A stretch of 43,451 nucleotides of DNA, from positions 1 to 43,451 of the forward strand of contig CAMHCS010000024.1 of the NCBI GenBank assembly GCA_946183785.1, written 5' to 3'. The notes below the pieces were generated by a model, which did not search any database, was not told the DNA's origin, and worked only from the letters and a program-made list of their open reading frames with translations. Every line of letters starts with the position of its first letter. The stretch's first letter is position 1. The position numbers were made by a program, and so were the translations under genes. Of this stretch, positions 1 through 8,588 are shown piece by piece. The DNA is from an uncultured Selenomonadales bacterium (GTDB lineage: Bacteria > Bacillota > Negativicutes > Selenomonadales > Selenomonadaceae).

Positions 1-57
1 TACGCCGAACGTACTTGGCTGGAGACGGCCCGGGAGATTAGGGAGCTGCCGGTTTGA
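1..57 (+). CDS. 3' end of an unidentified CDS (partial)
   Basis: An open frame enters from the left edge and ends at TGA 55-57, giving 18 residues ending in RELPV. A rho-independent terminator follows immediately, which supports this being a genuine gene end. The fragment is too short to identify a family. Confidence 0.55.
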   Translation, partial: YAERTWLETAREIRELPV

Positions 58-85
58 AAGACGTCCGTAAGGGCGTCTTTTTTTG
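57..85 (+). terminator. Rho-independent terminator
   Basis: The stem AAAGACGtCC/GGgCGTCTTT closes a GTAA tetraloop and is followed by a T run. It starts directly after the stop codon of the partial upstream gene. Confidence 0.85.
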
Positions 86-226
86 TGCATGGGTATATAA
101 AATGAATGGTTTCCAAAGCTATTCATTATTGAGAAAATTATTTTTCCTTTTAGCAGGGATTCTTTTCCATATGTAGAATATAAACAAATACAGGAGATTG
201 CAGTAAGTAAAGAGGGGGAAGGAATC

Positions 227-1048
227 ATGACTGCGGAGGAACTGTTTAATTCGTTTAAAGCAATTATGCCCTATTTTAATCCTGTAACGCGGGACGATAT
301 GGCAATCCGGCTGACGGATCGGGAGAAAGTTCTCGCTTATCTTCCCGGAGACAAGGTGGATATTCATGAGAAGGTCGGCGAGCCGATCACGCCGCGCATG
401 GCGCACTGCATGAAGGAGAACCGCCGCGAGGAATATGTGGTGGACAAATCCAAATATGGCCTTACGGTCAAGGTCATCAACGTGCCGCTGCAGGACGGTA
501 ACGGCGCTGTCATTGGCATGTTCTCTACGATTCTGAACATCGAAAACAGCACAGAACTAATCAACATCATCGACTCCATCACCAAGCGGACGCAGACCGT
601 CTATGATTCCGTCGAGCAGGTGGCGAAGAGCGCGACGGAGCTGGCGGACGCGGGCCAGCAGTCTATCACCTCGGCGAATACGCTCAAGGAAAAGAACGCC
701 GACACTGTCAAGGTCATAGACTTCATCAACGGCATTGCCGGACAGACGAATCTGTTGGGACTTAACGCCGCTATCGAGGCGGCACGCGCGGGTGAGCAAG
801 GGCGCGGCTTTGCGGTCGTCGCGGAGGAAGTCCGCAAGCTGGCCGAGCAGTCTCGCGAGGCTACGGAGAAAATTCAACAGACGCTGAACGACATGAATAA
901 CGCCGTCAGCGACATTTCGCGGGCAATCGAATCGACGGGCGCTATCAGCCAAGAACAGGCGGCATCCACCGAGGAAATCACGGCGAATCTTGCCGAGGTC
1001 ACGAAAGCAATCAAGGAGCTGGAAGAATTCGCGAAGAGTATAGGCTGA
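227..1048 (+). CDS. Soluble methyl-accepting chemotaxis-like protein
   Basis: A 273-residue protein with no signal peptide or membrane segment. Residues ~1-110 form a small sensor-like domain (possibly PAS-like) that I cannot name with certainty. Residues ~120-273 are a short MCP signalling domain whose hairpin tip (about 171-208) carries the conserved [20 protein letters not shown] motif that contacts CheA and CheW. It would act in the cytoplasm, perhaps feeding a chemotaxis or chemotaxis-like pathway. The signalling domain is shorter than in transmembrane receptors. The start is supported by AGAGGGGGAAGG upstream of ATG 227. It is monocistronic, with terminators on both sides. No che genes are in the window. 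Confidence 0.85.
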   Translation: MTAEELFNSFKAIMPYFNPVTRDDMAIRLTDREKVLAYLPGDKVDIHEKVGEPITPRMAHCMKENRREEYVVDKSKYGLTVKVINVPLQDGNGAVIGMFSTILNIENSTELINIIDSITKRTQTVYDSVEQVAKSATELADAGQQSITSANTLKEKNADTVKVIDFINGIAGQTNLLGLNAAIEAARAGEQGRGFAVVAEEVRKLAEQSREATEKIQQTLNDMNNAVSDISRAIESTGAISQEQAASTEEITANLAEVTKAIKELEEFAKSIG

Positions 1049-1070
1049 CCGCAAACTGAAGAAATGGCGC

Positions 1071-1099
1071 TTGCATGAAAACTGCTTCCATTGTAAAAT
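1071..1099 (+). promoter_or_regulatory. Possible sigma-70 promoter for manC inside the terminator
   Basis: TTGCAT (1071-1076), a 17-nt spacer and TAAAAT (1094-1099) lie within the terminator stem just ahead of manC. The -35 is a weak match. The position makes sense because manC begins only ~19 nt after the hairpin and otherwise lacks a visible promoter. Confidence 0.35.
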
Positions 1100-1114
1100 G
1101 GAAGCAGTTTTTTT
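1078..1114 (+). terminator. Rho-independent terminator
   Basis: The 15-bp stem AAAACTGCTTCCATT/AATGGAAGCAGTTTT closes a GTAA loop and is followed by T residues. It ends the chemoreceptor gene. Confidence 0.9.
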
Positions 1115-1132
1115 GACAGAAAGGACAAAAAT

Positions 1133-2539
1133 ATGAAAGTCGTTATTTTAGCCGGGGGCGGAGGAACGAGACTGTTCCCGCTTTCCCGTACATGTTATCC
1201 GAAACAGTTTTTGAAGATCGGCGCGGAGCGCTCGCTTTTCGGGCAGACGGTCGAACGATTTTTGCAGATGGCGACGCCGGAGGACGTCGTCGTCGTAACG
1301 CAGGAATTGTATTATTTCCATGTGAAAGCGGAGCTGCGCGAAGTAGGCGCCGATGCCGCGCATGTGCTGCTGGAGCCGGTGGGACGGAACACCGCGCCTG
1401 CCATCGCCATGGCGATGGCTTATTGCCGCGAGCGTCTCGGCGCGGGAAAGAATGAAATCATCTGCGTGTCCCCGTCGGATCATGTCATCCGGCCGGTGGA
1501 GCGGTTTGCGGAAATCGTGCGCAAAGCGGCTGCGCACGCGGAAACGGGCGCCATCGTGACGCTGGGGGTGACGCCTGACGCGCCAGAGACGGGCTATGGC
1601 TATATCGAGGCGGAAAGCGACGGCGGCGCGGTCCGAAACGTGCGCCGTTTCAAGGAGAAGCCGTCTCGGGAAACGGCGGAAGAATATTTGCGCGCCGGTA
1701 AGTATTATTGGAACAGCGGTATGTTCCTGTTCCGCTGGGATACGATGCAGGGCGAATTTGCCGCCTTCGAGCCGGAATTGGCGAAGCTGGCGGAAAGCTC
1801 TGTGGCGGAAGCCAAGAAAAAGTTTGCGTCGGTTGCTTCGATTTCCATTGACTATGCGGTGGCGGAACGGTCGGAAAAAATGGCGGTGGCCCCGCTGGAC
1901 GGCGTTTCTTGGAACGACGTGGGCAGCTTCGACGCCATTGCGGATATGCTGGCGAACGGGGAAGGCAACGCGTTTTCCGGCGACGTGCGCGCTGAGAATT
2001 GCAAGAACACGATGATCTTGGGCGGCGACAGACTTGTAGTCGGCATGCACCTGAAGGACCTGTTGGTCGTCGACACGCCGGACGTACTGCTGGTGGCCCG
2101 CAAGGGAGAGTCGCAGGAAATCCGCGACGTGGTGGCGGAGCTGAAAAAGGAAGGCCGCCGGGAGGCGGACGAGAACGTCACGATGTACCGTCCCTGGGGC
2201 AAGTACACGACGCTGGCGGAAGGCGACGGCTATAAGGTCAAGCGCATCGTCATCAATCCGGGGCAGAGCATCAGCCTGCAGATCCATTACCATCGAAGCG
2301 AGCATTGGACGGTCATTCGCGGCACGGGAAAACTGACGCTGGACGATAAAGAGGTTATTTTCCGCGAGAACGAAAGCACCTACATTCCCATCGGGACGGC
2401 GCACCGGCTGGAAAATCCGGGCAAGCTGCCGCTTTCGATTATCGAGGTGCAGAACGGGAAATATTTGGGCGAGGACGACATCGTGCGGCTGGAGGACGCC
2501 TACGGACGCGTGACTGCGGAAATAGAGGAGGACGCCTGA
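1133..2539 (+). CDS. manC: Mannose-1-phosphate guanylyltransferase / mannose-6-phosphate isomerase
   Basis: A 468-residue bifunctional cytoplasmic enzyme that makes GDP-mannose and interconverts mannose-6-P and fructose-6-P, supplying mannose or derived sugars for surface polysaccharide. The N-terminal nucleotidyltransferase has the signature GGGGTRLFPLSR followed by PKQF near residues 8-27, the FKEKP lysine motif and WNSGMF. The C-terminal type II isomerase cupin (~345-460) has YRPWGKY and the metal-binding HYHRSEHW. The length is normal for the AlgA/ManC/CpsB family. AAAGGA precedes ATG 1133. The kinase gene follows 6 nt downstream, so the two are probably co-transcribed. No polysaccharide cluster surrounds it. 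Confidence 0.95.
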   Translation: MKVVILAGGGGTRLFPLSRTCYPKQFLKIGAERSLFGQTVERFLQMATPEDVVVVTQELYYFHVKAELREVGADAAHVLLEPVGRNTAPAIAMAMAYCRERLGAGKNEIICVSPSDHVIRPVERFAEIVRKAAAHAETGAIVTLGVTPDAPETGYGYIEAESDGGAVRNVRRFKEKPSRETAEEYLRAGKYYWNSGMFLFRWDTMQGEFAAFEPELAKLAESSVAEAKKKFASVASISIDYAVAERSEKMAVAPLDGVSWNDVGSFDAIADMLANGEGNAFSGDVRAENCKNTMILGGDRLVVGMHLKDLLVVDTPDVLLVARKGESQEIRDVVAELKKEGRREADENVTMYRPWGKYTTLAEGDGYKVKRIVINPGQSISLQIHYHRSEHWTVIRGTGKLTLDDKEVIFRENESTYIPIGTAHRLENPGKLPLSIIEVQNGKYLGEDDIVRLEDAYGRVTAEIEEDA

Positions 2540-2545
2540 GGGATT

Positions 2546-3400
2546 ATGGAGAGGCAAAAAAGGGTTTTGGCGGTGCACGACATTTCAGGCGTGGGCCGCT
2601 GCTCGTTGACGGTGGCGCTGCCGATTATTTCGGCGGCGGGGGTAGAATGCTCGGTTCTGCCGACGGCGGTGCTGTCCACCCATACGGGCGGTTTTACCGG
2701 CTACACCTGCCGTGACCTGACCGACGACCTCCTGCCGATGGCGCGGCATTGGTCGTCGCTGGGCGAGCGGTTCGACGCGATTTATATGGGATACCTGGGT
2801 TCCTTCGCGCAGATGGATATGATGCGGGAGGTCTTTTCCATCCTCGCGGAAAAGGATACGCTGATTGCCGTCGATCCCGTGATGGGCGACAACGGAAAGC
2901 TGTACGCGGCGTTTGACATGACGTTCCCTCCCGCTATGCGCGAGCTGTGCACCCATGCCGACCTGATCAAGCCGAACATGACGGAGGCGGCGCTGCTCCT
3001 CGGGGAGGAATACCGGCCAGGGCCGTACACACGGGAATATGTCGAAGGACTTTTGACGCGGCTGGCGAAAGCGACGGCGACGCGGCAGATCGTTTTGACC
3101 GGCGTGTATTTTGACGACAGGGAATTGGGGGCGGCGACCCTCGACGCGGAGACGGGGGAGATCGCGTACATCCTCGGCAGGAACGTTCCCGGCCTTTACC
3201 ACGGTACGGGCGACGTCTTCGGCAGCGCGCTGGTCGGTGCGATGGTCCGCGGGCTCCCGCTCTCGGAGGCGGTGCGCGCGGCGGTGGACTTCACGGTGGC
3301 GGCGATCTGCACGACGGCGAAGGCGGGGACCGATATACGTTACGGCGTGAATTTCGAGGCAAATCTGCCCGTGTATATGCGGGCGCTGGGGATTTTGTAA
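2546..3400 (+). CDS. Pyridoxamine/pyridoxal kinase (PdxK/PdxY-like, ribokinase family)
   Basis: A 284-residue kinase predicted to phosphorylate B6 vitamers (pyridoxal, pyridoxamine, perhaps hydroxymethylpyrimidine) in the cytoplasm with ATP. Family marks are the N-terminal VLAVHDISGVGRCSL, the STHTGGF substrate loop, DPVMGDNGKLY, KPNMTEA and the anion-hole motif GTGDVFGSAL near residues 222-231, whose Asp is the catalytic base. The length fits Firmicute pyridoxamine kinases. It starts 6 nt after manC with GAGGG ahead of ATG. The pairing with manC has no obvious metabolic logic. A ThiD-type kinase is the alternative, but the sequence reads closer to PdxK/PdxY. Confidence 0.88.
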   Translation: MERQKRVLAVHDISGVGRCSLTVALPIISAAGVECSVLPTAVLSTHTGGFTGYTCRDLTDDLLPMARHWSSLGERFDAIYMGYLGSFAQMDMMREVFSILAEKDTLIAVDPVMGDNGKLYAAFDMTFPPAMRELCTHADLIKPNMTEAALLLGEEYRPGPYTREYVEGLLTRLAKATATRQIVLTGVYFDDRELGAATLDAETGEIAYILGRNVPGLYHGTGDVFGSALVGAMVRGLPLSEAVRAAVDFTVAAICTTAKAGTDIRYGVNFEANLPVYMRALGIL

Positions 3401-3420
3401 AGCATCGGCGTGAGATACGA

Positions 3421-3458
3421 CGTCGTCCGACGGAAAATCGGGCGGCGTTTTTCTTTTG
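3421..3458 (+). terminator. Rho-independent terminator
   Basis: The stem CGTCGTCCGA/TCGGGCGGCG (with G-U pairs) is followed by TTTTTCTTTTGTTTT. It ends the manC-kinase unit. Confidence 0.8.
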
Positions 3459-3472
3459 TTTTCGCGCTTCCC

Positions 3473-3500
3473 TTGCATTTTGCCGGAAAAGAAGTATAAT
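3473..3500 (+). promoter_or_regulatory. Sigma-70 promoter for the LysR gene
   Basis: TTGCAT (3473-3478), a 16-nt spacer and a perfect TATAAT (3495-3500) sit upstream of the LysR-thioesterase pair. Confidence 0.6.
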
Positions 3501-3576
3501 GATAACGTCGGCATAGATGCTATATCCATTTGTTATAGAAAAATATATTATCGGGAACGAAGAAACGGGGCTTGGC

Positions 3577-4488
3577 ATGGAAATCAAGGATATGCAGGCG
3601 TTCTATACGGTGGTGGAGGAAGGGAATATCAGTCACGCGGCGATTCGGCTCGATATTGCCCAGCCGGCGCTTTCACGACAGATGAAGCGGCTGGAGGGCT
3701 CTCTCGGCGTACGGCTTTTCGAGCGGGGCAGCCGTCGTATTCGTTTGACGGAGGCTGGGCGATTGCTGTACTCGCGGGTGGAGCGCATTCTCGGCATGGT
3801 GGACGGCACGGTGCGCGAGATTACCGAGATCGGGACCGGAGCTGCCGGGGCAATCCGCATTGGGACAATCACTTCGTCGGGGGCGCTGGTAATGCCCCGT
3901 CTGATGAGTGAGTTCCACCGCCGCTGGCCGATGGTGACTTTTGAAATCTGGGAGGGCGAGGGCACTCGCGTCCTGGAAATGCTGGACAGCCACGTGATAG
4001 AGATCGGGATTACGCGCTCGCAGGTGGACGCGAATCTGTATGAGTCGGTGGTGTTGGCCAACGAGCCGCTGGTGTTGATGATGAAACGCGAGGCGGGGGA
4101 GGAAACCGGCGACGTGGACACGGTGCGCGTAAAAGAACTGAAAGACAAGCCGATCATCATTCCGCTCCGCTGGAAGGCGGCCTTCGAGGGCCATTGCAAG
4201 CAGGTAGGGTTTGCGCCAAAACTGGTTTCCGTCAGCGACAGCGTGGTGCTGGACGTGCTGAGCGTGCGCGCGGGGCTTGGTATGGCAATTCTGCCATTGT
4301 CGGCGCAGAGTCTGATGGGCGACGACGGGGCGCTCGTGGTGAAGCGGCTCGTGAAGCCGGAAATCCTGACGCATACGGTGGTCTCCTGGCTGAAGAACAG
4401 GTCTCTTTCGGCGGGCGCGCAGCATTTCGTCGGACTGCTGAAAGAAATATATGATGACAAGATTGGAGAGAAAGGACAAAAGAAATGA
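3577..4488 (+). CDS. LysR-family transcriptional regulator
   Basis: A 303-residue regulator when started at ATG 3577 (MEIKDMQAF), which has a GGGG stretch upstream and the usual LysR beginning. An in-frame ATG at 3517 would add 20 atypical residues. Residues 1-60 form the winged helix-turn-helix (NISHAAIRLDIAQPALSRQM, then GVRLFERGSRRIRLT). Residues ~88-295 form the type 2 periplasmic-binding-fold effector domain. Its stop overlaps the start of the thioesterase gene (ATGA), so it is probably the regulator of that gene or of its pathway. The inducer is unknown. CynR/CysB-like LysR proteins are the nearest general type. Confidence 0.92.
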   Translation: MEIKDMQAFYTVVEEGNISHAAIRLDIAQPALSRQMKRLEGSLGVRLFERGSRRIRLTEAGRLLYSRVERILGMVDGTVREITEIGTGAAGAIRIGTITSSGALVMPRLMSEFHRRWPMVTFEIWEGEGTRVLEMLDSHVIEIGITRSQVDANLYESVVLANEPLVLMMKREAGEETGDVDTVRVKELKDKPIIIPLRWKAAFEGHCKQVGFAPKLVSVSDSVVLDVLSVRAGLGMAILPLSAQSLMGDDGALVVKRLVKPEILTHTVVSWLKNRSLSAGAQHFVGLLKEIYDDKIGEKGQKK

Positions 4489-4889
4489 ACGCGACAGAGA
4501 AGATAGAGGTTGGTCTCACGAGGGAGGAGCACGGCGTTTCGGACGAGGCACATTCGGCGAAGGCGCTGGGCAGCGGGCTCCTGCCGGTGCTCGCGACGCC
4601 TGCGATGACTGCGCTGATGGAGCAGGCGGCGGCGGGCGCGCTGGAAGAATTTTTGCCGGAGGGTTGGACCAGCGTCGGCATTTCGCTCAACATCGAGCAC
4701 ACGTCGGCGACGCCGTTGGGCATGCGCTTCCATGCGGAGGCGGAGGTCACGGCGGTGGAAGGCCGGAAGATTCTGTTCGCCGTGCGCGCTTACGACGAGG
4801 CCGGCGAGATTGGGCGCGGCACGCACGAACGTTTCGCGGTGGAAGCGGAGCCGTTCCTTGCAAAAGCGGCGAAAAAACTCGGCAAGTGA
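4485..4889 (+). CDS. FlK-like hot-dog thioesterase
   Basis: A 134-residue single hot-dog-fold protein of the fluoroacetyl-CoA-thioesterase-like family. Family marks are the N-terminal LATPAMTALMEQAA, SVGISLNIEHTSATPLG with the conserved His, and GTHERF near the end. FlK itself hydrolyses fluoroacetyl-CoA. The many homologues in non-fluoro organisms presumably hydrolyse other small acyl-CoAs, and the substrate cannot be read from the sequence. Translationally coupled to the LysR gene through a 4-nt overlap. A strong terminator follows, so the pair forms a complete unit. Confidence 0.88.
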   Translation: MNATEKIEVGLTREEHGVSDEAHSAKALGSGLLPVLATPAMTALMEQAAAGALEEFLPEGWTSVGISLNIEHTSATPLGMRFHAEAEVTAVEGRKILFAVRAYDEAGEIGRGTHERFAVEAEPFLAKAAKKLGK

Positions 4890-4893
4890 TAGG

Positions 4894-4933
4894 AAAAACG
4901 TCCTCGGAGGGGTGGCTCCGGGGACGTTTTTTT
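4894..4933 (+). terminator. Rho-independent terminator
   Basis: The stem AACGTCCtCGGA/TCCGgGGACGTT is followed by seven T residues after the thioesterase stop. Confidence 0.88.
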
Positions 4934-5012
4934 GTCGGGCTAGCAGGAAAATGGAGACGGCGCCGCGAATATTTATAGAATACGGAAAAGAAGGGATAAG
5001 GAGATGGACGCC

Positions 5013-6284
5013 ATGAGCACGAACGGAGAAGTTATAACAGGCAGCGATTTCAAGCGCATGGTTATGGGCGCGTACAGCGAGTTTTTGCTGGAATATGAGG
5101 GAATCAACGAGCTCGACCGGCGGCTGCGTCCGGCGCATGGCGCGCACCCCGGCACGAATATTTTGCGGACGATGGGCGCAGCGATCATGCCCATCGCGAC
5201 GACGAAGGACGACAGTATCGGCGGGCTGGCGCGGCGCGTGGCGTCGGCGGCAATCCTCGGCGCGCGCGGTAATTCCGGCGTGGTGCTGTCGCAAATCTTT
5301 CGCGGCCTCGCGAAAGGCCTGAGCGGAAAGTTCAGCGCCACGTCCTCGGAGTTCGGCAAGGCGTTCCAATACGGGATATTGTACGCGCAGCGCGTGTTGC
5401 CGGAGGAGCCGGAAAGACCGATGGTGAACGCGGCGCGGGCTGTGGCGAAGGGAGCCTACAATGCAGTCCGCGCGAACCTGCCAATCACCGAAATCCTCGC
5501 TGCGGCCATCGCGGCGGGGGAGCGGCCGACGGGCGACGATGCGGAACTGGACGTGGGAGAGAAAATCATGCTGACGTTTCTCGTGGGCTGTCAAAAGGGG
5601 TTGAACGGAAACTTCGTTTCGCCGGTACTGAGTTTCACGGTTGGCACGGGCGAGCAGACGGCGGGACTTCCCGATCCCCGGCGCGACATCGTTCACCCGT
5701 ACTGCCTGACCTTCTGCATTCGAAACCAGCAGGCCGACGAGGAAGAGACGGAGCGGTTTTTGCAAGAGCGGGCGAGTTTCGTGGTGGTGGAGCGCAGACG
5801 ACAGCTTTTGCACGTTCACCTGCATACGGCGCACCCCGGCGTGGTGCTCGAATATGCGGCGGGGCTTGGACCGCTGACGGATATTCATCTGAACAATATG
5901 GCGGAGCCCCATTCGATGGTACTTGCCCATTCGTCGCTGATGCCGGTGGCGCTTCTGGCGGTGTCGCGCCGGGAGGCGCAGGCGAAGCGGCTCACTGAGC
6001 TCGGGGCGACGCTGATTACCCGGGGTGACGAAGGGGACGTGCCGTCGGTGGGCGCGCTGGTCAACGCGGCGCACAGCGATCTCGCAGAGTCCTATGTATT
6101 GGTGCCGGACGGTCCGCGCATGAAGCTGGAGCTGCAACAGGTCAAGCGAATCCTCGGCCATCGCGTGGAGATCGTCTCGGTGGACGGCGAGGCTCAGCAG
6201 GAGGCCGCCGTCAGGACTTTCGACCGCCGACTGTCCGCCGCGCAAAACGCCGAGCGCATGCAGCGGGGACTGATGGACAAATAA
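5013..6284 (+). CDS. FakA/YloV-like DAK2-domain protein, probable pseudokinase
   Basis: 423 residues from ATG 5013, which lies 9 nt after AAGGAG; the in-frame ATG 5004 abuts the ribosome site. It is homologous to FakA, the ATP-binding subunit of fatty acid kinase. The N-terminal DAK2 region (~6-190) has ARGNSGVVLSQIFRG. The middle domain has LLHVHLHTAHPGVVLEYA and the C-terminal part has MPVALLAVSR. FakA is usually ~550 residues, so this form is short. The Mg/ATP aspartate motif DGDTGTN reads HGAHPGTN here, and the distal glycine-rich ATP motif is also degenerate. The fold is clear, but kinase activity is doubtful. No DegV/FakB partner is nearby. Confidence 0.8.
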   Translation: MSTNGEVITGSDFKRMVMGAYSEFLLEYEGINELDRRLRPAHGAHPGTNILRTMGAAIMPIATTKDDSIGGLARRVASAAILGARGNSGVVLSQIFRGLAKGLSGKFSATSSEFGKAFQYGILYAQRVLPEEPERPMVNAARAVAKGAYNAVRANLPITEILAAAIAAGERPTGDDAELDVGEKIMLTFLVGCQKGLNGNFVSPVLSFTVGTGEQTAGLPDPRRDIVHPYCLTFCIRNQQADEEETERFLQERASFVVVERRRQLLHVHLHTAHPGVVLEYAAGLGPLTDIHLNNMAEPHSMVLAHSSLMPVALLAVSRREAQAKRLTELGATLITRGDEGDVPSVGALVNAAHSDLAESYVLVPDGPRMKLELQQVKRILGHRVEIVSVDGEAQQEAAVRTFDRRLSAAQNAERMQRGLMDK

Positions 6285-6341
6285 TAAGAAATAGCCAGAA
6301 ATATAGCGTTTGGGGAAGTTTTGTCGCAGGAGGGGCAATGC

Positions 6342-8453
6342 ATGGAAAAGGTTAAGGTTGGGAAGGGACAGGTACTGCACAAAAAAGGGGAAGAGGTCCA
6401 AAAGATTGAAATCGTGCTTTCGGGCGCCCTGGCGCTGACGGACGGCGACGAAGTCGACGTCCGCTTGGGAAGCGGCACGGTGGCGGGCGCGATCTACCTG
6501 CCCGGCGACGTCTACGGATTCGACTATGTGGTGCGCGAAGACGCCACATTGGTGACGTTCGACTATACATCAGAGGACGACGTCGCCGACGCGGTCACGA
6601 ATACGCCGGCTATTGCCCCGGCGATGGCTGCGGCGAGTATGGAGCACACGGCGGCCCTCCTGGACGCGCTCGCTTCCGTCGAGGAGGCGGCGGGCATCCT
6701 GTGCAAGGAGCTTCGATATAACTATAACGACTACAAATTCCTGTGCGCGAAGCTGAAAGTCGAGCCGAAGCGCTATCCGATGGTCGAAGCGCTGACACGG
6801 CCAGAACCCTCAGGACTCGTCTCGGGCTGGGAAGCGGGCGTTTGCCGCGCGTTCTGCGGGCAGGCCCCGGCGTTGAAGAAAATGTTCTATCCGCTGGAGC
6901 AGAGCTTCTGCGTCGAGGCGGTTATGCGCGCGTCGGCGACGGGGCGCCGGGTTCGCGAGGAGCTCGAAAAGACGACGAAAATGATCGTCGACACGAAAGC
7001 GTGGACAGCGGACTTCGTCGCGACCTTCTACGATGTGCGTTCGCGGGTGGACACGCAGACGCGCGGGACCTCTACCGAAGTACCGAAGATCAGCAACGCG
7101 ATGGATGTGATTTTGTCGTTCTCCGGCGTCTCCACCGAGATTGCCGACGCGTTCCGCAAGGACATCAAGAAATTCACGGAAACCTCGGACCGCCGTGCGA
7201 AGTCGGATGAAATGCGCCGCTTGCGCATGAGTATCGCCAAAAACTATTACGACATTTATGAGGCGGCGTTCTTCAAGAGCATGGAGACGAGTCATATCCC
7301 GGCCGAAGTGCGTATGTTCTTCCTGTTCGGTTTCGTGGACGAGGAACTGGCCGGGACGTCGAACACCGAGGCGCTGTATCAAACCGCTGTGTCATGGGAG
7401 GAGGATCCGGCCGGGGAAATTCTCCCGCTCTACGAATGGCTGGTCAAAATTTACACCGGAAACGCGATCCCGTCGAAAAACGAGTTCGATAACGACTGGA
7501 GCGAGTATCTGCGCGAGGAATTGCGTACGGGAGCGATCAAGCAGCAGAAGGCGGACGAGCTCCTGACCGATCGGCGGGCGATGGTCAGCTTCGAGATTCA
7601 CAACATGTTTACCAGCGCGAACAAAGTCACCCATGGGCAAATGGCGTCCTTCGTCCCGGTTTTCTGCGCGCACAATGTAATCCGGCCGCTGGACAAGTGC
7701 CTCGCCAGCCCGGCGCGGGTGCGGGCGGCGCTCGAACGGGTGCTGGACATCGACTTCAGCTGCTTCTATCGGCCCACGCTGATTTCCTACCCCGAGCTCA
7801 AGATCACGCATTTCGTCTACAACACGGAAGTTCGTCCCTATATGCTCCTGATGCCGAACTTCGGCAGCCGCGGGCTCATGTGGCAAGAGATCGAGGGCGT
7901 GAAAAAGACGACCCCGGCGCACATGGTGCTGTCGGTTTTCCATTCGGAGGATTTGGACGAAACCATCGTGCGCATGTGCGCGCAGTTCCGCTGGGAGATG
8001 TGCCGCCGGATTCAGGGCGTGCGTTACTCGGATATCACGGAACCGTCGTTGACCTCGGAATACACGAACTATCTGCAGTTCTATAAAAAGAACGGCAACC
8101 TGTCCAACGACATGAAGGAGCGTATCAAGACTGCGCTGCAGCGGGCGCGCAACGACTACAAAAACGTGTTCGTCGCGGACTACGTCATGTATATCCAAAA
8201 TGAGGCGGCCGGCCTGCCGAGGCTCAACAAGCTCACGCGGGAGATCCTGTTCCGGTATTGCACGCTGTCGAAAAAATACCGCAAGGCGCTCTCGAGCAAT
8301 CCGCAGTTCCAGCCGCTTTTGGAGCGGTGGGGCGTGACCCAGGGGGCGAAGGCGCACAGTATCGACAACTTCGTCAAGAAGGTGCAGAAAATGAAGCCGG
8401 GCGAGGAAATCCCGAAAGAGATCGCCGAGGAAGTGGCGTTCCTGAGACTGTGA
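6342..8453 (+). CDS. Large protein with N-terminal cyclic-nucleotide-binding-like domain; remainder unrecognised
   Basis: 704 residues from ATG 6342, preceded by AGGAGGGG at 6 nt; a TTG 21 nt upstream would place that ribosome site inside the gene. Residues ~1-85 look like a CRP-type beta-roll (GKGQVLHKKGEEVQKIEIV, then LSGALALTDG and IYLPGDVYGFDYVV). The canonical phosphate-binding cassette with its Arg is not evident. No DNA-binding helix-turn-helix follows. The remaining ~600 residues are mainly helical, cytoplasmic-looking, rich in charged and aromatic residues, with no family I can name and no membrane segment or signal peptide. It follows the DAK2 gene by 57 nt and is closed by its own terminator. 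Function unknown. Confidence 0.75.
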   Translation: MEKVKVGKGQVLHKKGEEVQKIEIVLSGALALTDGDEVDVRLGSGTVAGAIYLPGDVYGFDYVVREDATLVTFDYTSEDDVADAVTNTPAIAPAMAAASMEHTAALLDALASVEEAAGILCKELRYNYNDYKFLCAKLKVEPKRYPMVEALTRPEPSGLVSGWEAGVCRAFCGQAPALKKMFYPLEQSFCVEAVMRASATGRRVREELEKTTKMIVDTKAWTADFVATFYDVRSRVDTQTRGTSTEVPKISNAMDVILSFSGVSTEIADAFRKDIKKFTETSDRRAKSDEMRRLRMSIAKNYYDIYEAAFFKSMETSHIPAEVRMFFLFGFVDEELAGTSNTEALYQTAVSWEEDPAGEILPLYEWLVKIYTGNAIPSKNEFDNDWSEYLREELRTGAIKQQKADELLTDRRAMVSFEIHNMFTSANKVTHGQMASFVPVFCAHNVIRPLDKCLASPARVRAALERVLDIDFSCFYRPTLISYPELKITHFVYNTEVRPYMLLMPNFGSRGLMWQEIEGVKKTTPAHMVLSVFHSEDLDETIVRMCAQFRWEMCRRIQGVRYSDITEPSLTSEYTNYLQFYKKNGNLSNDMKERIKTALQRARNDYKNVFVADYVMYIQNEAAGLPRLNKLTREILFRYCTLSKKYRKALSSNPQFQPLLERWGVTQGAKAHSIDNFVKKVQKMKPGEEIPKEIAEEVAFLRL

Positions 8454-8463
8454 GGAAAAAAGC

Positions 8464-8510
8464 AAACTGCGTCGCTCATATCAAAAGTGGGCGGCGCGGT
8501 TTTTAATTTT
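8464..8510 (+). terminator. Rho-independent terminator
   Basis: The 15-bp stem AAACTGCGTCGCTCA/TGGGCGGCGCGGTTT (with G-U pairs) is followed by TTAATTTT. Confidence 0.85.
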
Positions 8511-8550
8511 CCTTTAATGTTACCTTTATAAGAATCCAAATCGCGGTTAG

Positions 8551-8561
8551 TATGTTACAAT
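8551..8561 (+). promoter_or_regulatory. Extended -10 promoter for the CsgG-like pair
   Basis: TATGTTACAAT contains TGn followed by the -10 TACAAT (8556-8561). No convincing -35 is seen. The gene starts 28 nt downstream of the -10. The identical 11-mer forms the recA promoter. Confidence 0.6.
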
Positions 8562-8588
8562 AGAAGAAATGCGAGGGGGCGGATAGGA

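Noticed and set aside
101..127. 7-bp inverted repeat AATGAAT/ATTCATT upstream of the first chemoreceptor gene
   Set aside because: It is short and AT-rich, with no promoter hexamers aligned to it; it could occur by chance.
3633..6401. 922-codon open frame on the minus strand, and similar long antisense frames (for example 1148-2578, 25139-26875, 27446-28528, 31822-32901, 36332-37891)
   Set aside because: They lie opposite clear, well-conserved genes. Their translations are rich in Arg and His as expected for shadow frames of GC-rich DNA, and show no recognisable family motifs.
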